Source of the DNA: an uncultured Campylobacter sp.
GTDB taxonomy: Bacteria; Campylobacterota; Campylobacteria; Campylobacterales; Campylobacteraceae
Direction: 5' to 3'
Length of the DNA stretch: 14,150 nt
Assembly: GCF_938040115.1 (NCBI RefSeq)
Contig: NZ_CALHXD010000155.1
Location: forward strand, 1-14,150
Shown piece by piece: positions 8,290-14,150 of this stretch. Positions within the stretch are counted from its first letter, which is position 1. Each line of letters begins with the position of its first letter. The notes below the pieces were generated by a model. It did not search any database. It saw only the letters and a list, made by a program, of their open reading frames with translations, and was not told the origin of the DNA. Position numbers and translations under genes: made by a program.

Positions 8290-8304
8290 TAGTACGTAGT
8301 ACTA
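8290..8304. repeat. Short perfect palindrome in the slp2 leader (second of two)
   Basis: TAGTAC and GTACTA form perfect 6-bp arms around GTA. Its centre is 34 bp from that of the preceding palindrome and the arm-loop-arm geometry is the same, though the arm sequence differs. It lies 13 nt before the AAGGAG of slp2, so a hairpin here could affect translation. Confidence 0.5.
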
Positions 8305-8316
8305 AAATTCACTTCT

Positions 8317-8322
8317 AAGGAG
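8317..8322 (+). promoter_or_regulatory. Ribosome binding site of slp2
   Basis: AAGGAG is followed after 5 nt by the ATG at 8328. It confirms the start in line with the shared MAVT N-terminus. Confidence 0.85.
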
Positions 8323-8327
8323 CCAAT

Positions 8328-11033
8328 ATGGCAGTAACGCAAGCACAAGTTGCCCAGCTTTATGTGGCATTGTTTAACAGAGCGCCGGAGGGAGCCGGAT
8401 TAAACGCGTGGGTAAGCGCCGGAGCTGCTAAAACCCAAGCGCAAATAGCCGACGATATGCTCAAAGCGCCGGCCGTACAGTCGTATTTTAACGGCAGTAT
8501 AGATAGCGATAAAGGCTATATCGAAAATATCTATAAAAACATCCTCGGCAAGGATTACTCGCAAGATCCGGCAGGCATAGATGCGTGGGTAAGGCATCTA
8601 CAAGCCGGCCATACCAGAGGCGAGACGCTAACGAAGCTTTTCGAGGTAGCGGCGTCGGCGGAGGCTAAGGCGGCCGATCCTAGGGCTGCTAAAATTTTCG
8701 AAAATAAATCCGCAGTCGCGGCCTATATGGCGGAAAAAATAGGCGATATCGGCAAAGACGGCAGCGGAAATTTCGACTACGCGCCGTTTCAGGAGATTAT
8801 CAGGACGACGAACGAGTCAAATTTAGAAGCGCAAAAAGCCAAAATAGACGAGCTAGCCAGCAAAGGCGTCGAAAAGAGCCTAACCGACGGTCTGGACAAC
8901 ATAACGGGCACCGCGGGCAACGACGTATTTAACGGCGTTTACTACGCAGGCAACGGCACGCAAAAATCTACTTTGTCGCCGCTTGATAAAATCGACGGCG
9001 GCGCCGGCAAAGACACGTTAAATTTGACCGTGTTTAAAAACGACGCTCCGCAAAATTTGACTACGACCGAACTTCAAAATATCTTTAAAGGCGTAAGCAA
9101 CGTCGAAAATCTAAATTTGATCTCGGAGACTGAGTTTGACGCCGGCGGAGTCAAATTTAACTTCGGGCTGGAAAATTTAAACATCTCTACCATAGGCGAC
9201 GTGAGCATATCCGAGACCGACGCGACGAACAAAGTCTCCGTAAATACGACCGGCAAAGTTTCGCTAAACGCAAAAAATGCGCAAAGCATCGATATCTCGG
9301 CAAAATCGGACGTAACCTTGATCGCGCAAGACGCTAAAACCGTAAACGTAAACAGCGAAGGCAAGGCAAATATCGCCGCAACCGCCGCACAGACGTTAAA
9401 TTTGAAAGCTAACGGCGAAACCGAAGTCGCAACGAGCGCAAAGACCGTAAATATCGATCTAAAAAGCAAAACCAACGCTCTTAAAAACTTCTCGACCCAA
9501 GCCGCCGATTTGACACTTGCAAATTTAAAGATAAACGATACGTCCGGAAATAACGTACTCATCGCATACGGCGCCAAAAAGATCAGCGTGACGGACGTCG
9601 ATTTTGGCGCCAACTCCATCCGAACCGACGAACGAGACGTAGATTTTACGATGTCTTACGCGGACGAAGGCCTAGCTAAACTATCTTCAAGTGCGGCCGA
9701 TAAGGTAAAAACGCTAAATTTACACGCTAAAGCGGGTAAAAAAGGCCAGCTAGACCTGGGCAATATCACGTCGCTAACCAAGGTTGCGGTAGACGGCGGC
9801 ATGAGAGAATTTGCTATGGACTTGTCGGCTCAAACAAATCTTACGAATTTTGACTCTAGCGCTTACGAGGGTAATTTCTCAAACCTAAAACTCAAAAACG
9901 TCCAAAACGCTACCGCAAAATTAGGCGGCGGGGACGATTTCGTAGAGATAGATAGCGCGGCAAATACCCATAGTATCGACGGCGGCGCGGGCGAAGACAC
10001 CGTGGTCGTAACCTCCGCCGTAGCTACCGCGACGACAAATAAGCTTTCTCTTTTAAATTTTGAAAATTTAAAGATAACCGACGCCCTAAGCGGAGCCGTA
10101 GATATGACTAAATGGGCAAATTTGAGCTCCATAACGCTAGCCGGCGGAGCGGGAGCGGGAGCAAAGATAGATAATCTAGCGAACAACTCTACGATAGTCG
10201 TCGAAAACGCCGCGATCGCAAACGATATAGCCGTAAATATCAAAGACGCGGCGAGCGGCGCAGACGATACGCTAATCTTAAAGATAAATCCTAAAGCAAA
10301 TACGGCAGGACTGGACAACACCGGAAATTTCGTCATAGACGGCATAGAAAACGTCCGCATAGTCTCAAACGCCGATACGGCAAAAACCGCCGCAGCCAAA
10401 AACGTAATAAACCTAAACGCTAGCGACGCGACTAAATGCGCGCTATCGGGCGTCTACGTGAGCGGCGACGGCAATACCGAGCTAAAACTAGGCGCGAATA
10501 TCGTAAAAATAAAAGGCGTTGACGCAAGCTCGCTAACAGGCAAATTTACCTTTGACGCGGGAAATCACGTCGAAAGGGGCGGCGTCGTAAAAGGCGGCAG
10601 CGGAGACGATACGCTAAGCTTCGGCTCGGTGGCGGGCCTTAAAATAACGGGCGGAGCGGGCAACGACGTCTTTAAGGTCGGCAAACTGGGAGCGGAGGCG
10701 AATTCGCCTTTTGGCACGGATAAGCTAAGCTCTATCACCGACTTTAGCAAAGGTGACAAACTATACACGGGAGGCGCCGCCGCGGAGTCAAATTCTATCG
10801 CCAAATACGACTCAGACGCATCGCTAGACTTCGCCAACAACTTACGCGAAGCCGAAAAGGCGGCCGCTCAGCACGCGTCAAAGAGTGCGTATTTCACCTA
10901 TCAGTCAAACACCTACATCGTTACGTCCGACGGCGTGCAAGGCGTAGGGCAGGACGACTACGTGACCAAGCTAGCCGGCACGGTAGATCTAAGCGGCGCG
11001 AGAGTAGATAGCGATCACAATATCGTTTTATAA
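8328..11033 (+). CDS. S-layer-like RTX/DUF4214 type I secreted protein (slp2)
   Basis: A complete 901-residue protein, likely a surface-layer subunit or variant exported by the neighbouring type I system. Residues 1 to about 185 form the conserved DUF4214-type head shared with slp1 and slp3, with two related segments (QLYVALFNRAPEGAGLNAWV and NIYKNILGKDYSQDPAGIDAWV-like, near 11 and 68). Glycine/aspartate RTX-like calcium motifs are scattered rather than arrayed: GGAGKDTL (near 224), GGGDDF (532), GGAGEDT (551), GGSGDDTL (756) and GGAGNDVF (774). The tail has SLDFANNL, YFTY and DYVTKLAGTVDL, also present in slp3, probably the uncleaved C-terminal secretion signal. There is no N-terminal signal peptide. 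The body aligns along its length with slp3. It has a single cysteine (Cys704). Codons are distinctly GC-richer than in slp1. S-layer function is inferred; a nonstructural surface adhesin is possible. Confidence 0.9.
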   Translation: MAVTQAQVAQLYVALFNRAPEGAGLNAWVSAGAAKTQAQIADDMLKAPAVQSYFNGSIDSDKGYIENIYKNILGKDYSQDPAGIDAWVRHLQAGHTRGETLTKLFEVAASAEAKAADPRAAKIFENKSAVAAYMAEKIGDIGKDGSGNFDYAPFQEIIRTTNESNLEAQKAKIDELASKGVEKSLTDGLDNITGTAGNDVFNGVYYAGNGTQKSTLSPLDKIDGGAGKDTLNLTVFKNDAPQNLTTTELQNIFKGVSNVENLNLISETEFDAGGVKFNFGLENLNISTIGDVSISETDATNKVSVNTTGKVSLNAKNAQSIDISAKSDVTLIAQDAKTVNVNSEGKANIAATAAQTLNLKANGETEVATSAKTVNIDLKSKTNALKNFSTQAADLTLANLKINDTSGNNVLIAYGAKKISVTDVDFGANSIRTDERDVDFTMSYADEGLAKLSSSAADKVKTLNLHAKAGKKGQLDLGNITSLTKVAVDGGMREFAMDLSAQTNLTNFDSSAYEGNFSNLKLKNVQNATAKLGGGDDFVEIDSAANTHSIDGGAGEDTVVVTSAVATATTNKLSLLNFENLKITDALSGAVDMTKWANLSSITLAGGAGAGAKIDNLANNSTIVVENAAIANDIAVNIKDAASGADDTLILKINPKANTAGLDNTGNFVIDGIENVRIVSNADTAKTAAAKNVINLNASDATKCALSGVYVSGDGNTELKLGANIVKIKGVDASSLTGKFTFDAGNHVERGGVVKGGSGDDTLSFGSVAGLKITGGAGNDVFKVGKLGAEANSPFGTDKLSSITDFSKGDKLYTGGAAAESNSIAKYDSDASLDFANNLREAEKAAAQHASKSAYFTYQSNTYIVTSDGVQGVGQDDYVTKLAGTVDLSGARVDSDHNIVL

Positions 11034-11064
11034 TTTCGCCTAAATTCATTTTTATCCTTCATTA

Positions 11065-11095
11065 GCGGCAGGCCGACACAGTGCGGTTCTGCCGC
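11065..11095 (+). terminator. Hairpin after slp2, possible terminator
   Basis: GCGGCAG and CTGCCGC pair as a 7-bp GC-rich stem, extended inside by CCG/CGG after a small bulge. A short run (AAATTTT) follows instead of a clean U tract, so it may be a weak terminator or an mRNA 3' stabiliser. It lies 31 nt after the slp2 stop. Confidence 0.55.
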
Positions 11096-11145
11096 CTAAA
11101 TTTTCATTATTTTTATCTACGATTTATCGACAATCAGGAATTTAA

Positions 11146-11154
11146 TGCTATAAT
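11146..11154 (+). promoter_or_regulatory. Extended -10 promoter of slp3
   Basis: TGCTATAAT is identical to the slp1 extended -10 box. It lies 47 nt before the slp3 ATG, with predicted transcription start near 11161. With the hairpin upstream, this suggests slp3 is an independent transcription unit. The 168-bp gap between slp2 and slp3 holds only these elements. Confidence 0.75.
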
Positions 11155-11187
11155 CGCCACGGAGTTAAACAAAATCCCAATTTACCC

Positions 11188-11195
11188 AAAGGAGG
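11188..11195 (+). promoter_or_regulatory. Strong ribosome binding site of slp3
   Basis: AAAGGAGG is a near-perfect match to the anti-Shine-Dalgarno and lies 6 nt before the ATG at 11202. It is the strongest site among the three paralogues, fitting high-level expression. Confidence 0.85.
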
Positions 11196-11201
11196 CCTTT
11201 T

Positions 11202-13856
11202 ATGGCAGTAACAAAAGCACAAGTAGCCCAACTTTATGTGGCATTATTTAACAGAGCACCCGAAGGTGCGGGTTTAAACGCATGGGTTTCGGCAGGCGTT
11301 TTTAGAGATCAAGCGCAAACCGCAGACGCTATGCTACAAAGCCCTGCTATCGCAGCATATTTTAACGGCAGAATAGATACAAACAGAGGATACGTAGAAA
11401 ATATCTATAAAAATATCCTAGGTAAAGACTACTCTCAAGATCCAGACGGCATAAATGCCTGGGTACGCCACCTAGAGCTAGGACACTCAAGAGGCGAGAC
11501 TCTAGTTACTCTTTTCCAAGTAGCAAGATCGCCTGAGGCTATCGCGGCAGATCCTACGGCAGCAGCGGTATTTGCAAACAAAACCGCTATCGCGGCATAT
11601 ATGGCTGAAAAGATAACCGACATAGAAAGCGACGGATCTGGCAACTTTAACTATGCTCCGTTCCAGCAGATTATCGAGACCACAAACAGCACCAACCTAG
11701 AGGAGCAAAAAGCTAAAATAGATCAACTAGCAGACGCTGCAAAACCGGGAAGCAAAATTTTCACTACCGGAGTCGATACGCTTAAGGGTACCGAAGGCGA
11801 CGATACTTTTAGTGCCGTTTACTATTCTGGTAACGGCGATAAGACTTCTACTTTGTCCTCTCTAGACACTCTAGACGGCTTAGGCGGTAAAGATACGCTA
11901 AAAGTAACCGTACTAAAAAACGGCGCACAGTCGGAGCTTGATCTAGGCGACCTAGATAACGCGATGAGAGGCGTAACCAACATAGAAAATTTAGAGATAA
12001 GATCAGAGGTAACAATAAAGGCTCCAACAGCACCGGCCTTGAGTAAACTAAACAAAGGTCTTGATAATCTAAGCATTACATCACCTGGGGACATAAAGCT
12101 AGAAACCGATACCAAAGAAAAAGTAACGATAGATACGAATAAAATCGCCACTCTAACAGCAGATAAAGCAAAAGAGATATCCGTAAAAGGCGGAGATGAT
12201 AGCGCTATATCCGCAAAAGAGGCTACAAAAGCTAGCATAAATCTAGGCACCAAAACAAAAGTCCTAACCGTAGGCGCAAACGGACTAGATAAAGTCGAGG
12301 ATCTAAGCCTAGCAAACCTAAAACTAGCGGCACCACTTACTACCGCGAATAAGCTAGTTAAAATCAACGTAAAAGACGTCGACTTTACCGGCGCCCAAAT
12401 CGCAACCGACGAAGAAAAAGTGGATCTAACTACAAACTACACGGAAAAAGGCTTGGCTAGACTACAAGCAAACAATGCCACTCAGCTAACCATCCACGCT
12501 AACGGCGACAAAGAGTCTACTATCGAGTTCGTTTCTGCTTCCCCTCATAATAAGCTAGAAAAAGTAACCTTTGACGGAAACGCAAAAGATCTAAAAATCA
12601 ATCTGCAACAAGAAACTGCGCTCAAAGACGTAAACGCAGCATCCTTTACCGGAAATTTCGCTGAACTAAAGGTCAAAAACATCGCCGGCTCACAAGTACT
12701 TTTAGGCTCAGGAAACGACGTAGTAGACATAGATAATACAAATGCCGAACAAACGATCAACGGCGGAGCGGGAACGGACCTAATATCTATAGCTTCAACA
12801 ATCGCAGGTGCCGGAGCGGATAAGGTGACGCTTAAAAATTTCGAAGGTATAAGGATCAACAATACTATTGCAAATGGTATAGATATGTCAAAATGGGAGG
12901 GATTTAATAATATCACCCTAGCCCAAGGAGCAAATGCAGGCCAAAGTCTTACAAAAGTCTTAAATAACTCTACTATAACGGTAGAAAAAAATGCTTTAAC
13001 AAACGACCTTGTAGTAGGGATCAAAGACGCAGACACCGGCACTGCCGATAAGTTAAATTTAGTATTTAATCCAAAAGACACACACGCGGGTCTAAATAAT
13101 ACAGGCGGTTTTGTAATAGACGATATAGAAAACATCGATATAGCGTCAAATTTGGATGACGATAAAACAAATACGGCTACAAATATCGTCAATCTAAAAG
13201 CTACCGCTGACGCTAAAGGTACGCTAACAAACGTAGTAATAAAAGGCGACGCAAATACGAAGCTGGGCCTAGATGCGACTTTCAAAAAGGTAAAAACCGT
13301 AGATGCAAGCACTCTTAAAGGAAAATTTACATTTGACGCTAGCGGTCACCTTGATGAAAAGTCGGTAATCAAAGGCGGAGCGGGAGACGACGAGATAACC
13401 TTCGGTAGCAAATCAGGCGCAACCGTAACGGGCGGAGCGGGCGACGATACGTTTGTATTAGGAACCGTAGGTGACAGCGCAGCATTCCCTGCATCAAAAA
13501 CGGCTACTATCACGGACTTTTCTAAAGGCGACAAACTCAAAATAGGCGCAAATTTAACAACACCACCACCAGCAACTGCTATTGATCAAAATATCGCAAG
13601 ATACGATTCAACCAAATCGCTAGACTTTGCAAACAACCTATCTAGAGCACTAGACGTCGCAAAGGCTGCAAGCAACAAACTAGCTTACTTCACCTACACC
13701 GATCCTGATAGCAATGCGACAGACACCTATCTAGTAAGATCAGACGCTACCGCTGGCTTATCCGCCAGCGACTATGTGGTAAAACTAACCGGTATAGTAG
13801 ACCTAGCCAACGCTACGCTTGCCGATGCAGGTACAAACCTACAGCTAACACTCTAA
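11202..13856 (+). CDS. S-layer-like RTX/DUF4214 type I secreted protein (slp3)
   Basis: A complete 884-residue paralogue of slp2. It has the same N-terminal DUF4214-type head (MAVTKAQVAQLYVALFNRAP), the same order of blocks in the body (for example IDMSKW, LNNSTITVE, DASTLKGKFTFDA) and the same C-terminal module (SLDFANNL, YFTY, DYVVKLTGIVDL). RTX-like sites occur near residues 190 (GTEGDDTF), 502 (GSGNDVV), 521 (GGAGTD), 725 (GGAGDDE) and 744 (GGAGDDTF). I see no cysteine and no signal peptide, as is usual for secreted S-layer proteins. Its own TGCTATAAT promoter, a very strong ribosome site and a strong terminator make it the best candidate for the highly expressed member. Base composition is intermediate between slp1 and slp2. 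Relationship to slp2 is certain; the structural S-layer role is inferred from family and context. Confidence 0.9.
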   Translation: MAVTKAQVAQLYVALFNRAPEGAGLNAWVSAGVFRDQAQTADAMLQSPAIAAYFNGRIDTNRGYVENIYKNILGKDYSQDPDGINAWVRHLELGHSRGETLVTLFQVARSPEAIAADPTAAAVFANKTAIAAYMAEKITDIESDGSGNFNYAPFQQIIETTNSTNLEEQKAKIDQLADAAKPGSKIFTTGVDTLKGTEGDDTFSAVYYSGNGDKTSTLSSLDTLDGLGGKDTLKVTVLKNGAQSELDLGDLDNAMRGVTNIENLEIRSEVTIKAPTAPALSKLNKGLDNLSITSPGDIKLETDTKEKVTIDTNKIATLTADKAKEISVKGGDDSAISAKEATKASINLGTKTKVLTVGANGLDKVEDLSLANLKLAAPLTTANKLVKINVKDVDFTGAQIATDEEKVDLTTNYTEKGLARLQANNATQLTIHANGDKESTIEFVSASPHNKLEKVTFDGNAKDLKINLQQETALKDVNAASFTGNFAELKVKNIAGSQVLLGSGNDVVDIDNTNAEQTINGGAGTDLISIASTIAGAGADKVTLKNFEGIRINNTIANGIDMSKWEGFNNITLAQGANAGQSLTKVLNNSTITVEKNALTNDLVVGIKDADTGTADKLNLVFNPKDTHAGLNNTGGFVIDDIENIDIASNLDDDKTNTATNIVNLKATADAKGTLTNVVIKGDANTKLGLDATFKKVKTVDASTLKGKFTFDASGHLDEKSVIKGGAGDDEITFGSKSGATVTGGAGDDTFVLGTVGDSAAFPASKTATITDFSKGDKLKIGANLTTPPPATAIDQNIARYDSTKSLDFANNLSRALDVAKAASNKLAYFTYTDPDSNATDTYLVRSDATAGLSASDYVVKLTGIVDLANATLADAGTNLQLTL

Positions 13857-13863
13857 TCTCCGC

Positions 13864-13897
13864 GATAAACCCCGACCTTTCGGGGTTTATCCTTTTT
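13864..13897 (+). terminator. Intrinsic terminator of slp3
   Basis: A perfect 12-bp inverted repeat (GATAAACCCCGA / TCGGGGTTTATC) around a CCTT loop is followed by CTTTTT. It begins 8 nt after the slp3 stop codon and is a textbook rho-independent terminator. Confidence 0.93.
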
Positions 13898-13904
13898 AAA
13901 CTCT

Positions 13905-13974
13905 CAAATTTCTCTCTTTCAAATTTTGCCGAACGACTCAAATTTAACGATGGACCAAATTTGCGCTCAAATTT
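13905..13974. repeat. Cluster of five CAAATTT words
   Basis: CAAATTT starts at 13905, 13920, 13939, 13956 and 13968. Two copies are within a longer CTCAAATTTAAC. Spacing is irregular (12-19 bp). AAATTT-containing words are common throughout the window, so this may be a local concentration of a genomic word rather than a functional array. The 120-bp gap between the slp3 terminator and the next gene shows no clear promoter. Confidence 0.4.
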
Positions 13975-14017
13975 AACAAAGTTCCGCGTGTCGGAGATAT
14001 TTTTTACGGATCAGAGT

Positions 14018-14150
14018 ATGCATTTTATCGGTATCGACATCGGCGGTGCGTCGTCAAAGGTCGCCGTTATGGACGAGCAAGGCAAATTTTGCGAGCTGTT
14101 TTTGCTGCCAAGCGGCTTTAGCGCGGTCAAGGTCGCGCGCCAGATCAAGC
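14018..14150 (+). CDS. Acyl-CoA dehydratase activase-like protein, N-terminal fragment (runs off right edge)
   Basis: The first 44 codons are visible. MHFIGIDIGGASSKVAVMD is the phosphate-1 loop of the ASKHA (sugar kinase/HSP70/actin) fold. The continuation (GKFCELFLLPSGFSAVKVA) is characteristic of the BadF/BcrA/HgdC group, ATP-dependent activators of 2-hydroxyacyl-CoA or benzoyl-CoA-type dehydratases/reductases. Such activators carry a [4Fe-4S] cluster whose cysteines would lie beyond the window. The ATG is chosen because the family motif starts immediately after it; a GGA 7 nt upstream is a weak ribosome site. An in-frame GTG at 13988 is possible but less likely. The gene is unrelated to the S-layer cluster and probably marks its right border. 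Confidence 0.72.
   Translation, partial: MHFIGIDIGGASSKVAVMDEQGKFCELFLLPSGFSAVKVARQIK

Noticed and set aside
8317..11300. CRISPR array or tandem DNA repeats in the slp region
   Set aside because: Repeats are protein-level paralogy and short Gly/Asp motifs; there are no regularly spaced identical DNA units.
12545..13312. 255-residue open frame on the minus strand opposite slp3 (and similar long frames opposite slp2, for example 9863-10399)
   Set aside because: These are antisense shadows caused by codon bias of the slp genes; their Ser/Phe/Ala-rich translations resemble no family and lack ribosome sites.
13988..14017. In-frame GTG at 13988 as the start of the activase-like gene
   Set aside because: It adds ten residues not expected before the conserved GIDIG motif, and has no suitably placed ribosome site.

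Overview
The window looks like Campylobacter DNA, most likely from the oral group that carries an S-layer (C. rectus / C. showae-like). The reasons are a four-gene type I secretion operon in the same order as C. fetus sapCDEF, three large secreted proteins of the S-layer/RTX type with a nearly shared N-terminus, AT-rich genes with extended -10 promoters, and abundant AAATTT words. Species assignment is inference from sequence character only.

Layout. (1) Positions 1-2555, minus strand: the first 851 codons of an S-layer-like protein gene (slp1) that runs off the left edge. (2) 2667-8072, minus strand: a tightly packed operon. In transcription order it holds a SapC-family protein with an unusual N-terminal extension, an ABC transporter (SapD type), a periplasmic adaptor (SapE/HlyD type) and a TolC-like outer-membrane channel (SapF type). 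slp1 follows 111 bp downstream on the same strand and has its own promoter. (3) 8073-8327: divergent intergenic region with promoters and two short palindromes. (4) 8328-11033 and 11202-13856, plus strand: two full-length S-layer-like paralogues in tandem (slp2, slp3), each followed by a hairpin. The one after slp3 is a classic intrinsic terminator. (5) From 14018 to the right edge: the start of an unrelated gene resembling an acyl-CoA dehydratase activase.

How it works together. The ABC protein, adaptor and channel form a type I secretion system crossing both membranes. Its likely substrates are the three slp products, which lack N-terminal signal peptides. All three carry glycine/aspartate RTX-like motifs, and slp2 and slp3 share a C-terminal module. 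The exported proteins would form or decorate the surface layer. The arrangement, a transporter operon flanked by oppositely oriented S-layer genes with similar 5' ends, resembles the C. fetus sap locus, whose inversion drives antigenic variation. Here the shared heads have diverged at the nucleotide level, so present-day inversion is not shown.

The most unusual item is the first operon gene. A complete SapC domain with its own ribosome binding site is preceded in frame by about 120 residues resembling an IS200-like (Y1/REP-associated) transposase domain, in which the HUH histidines appear to be replaced by serines.
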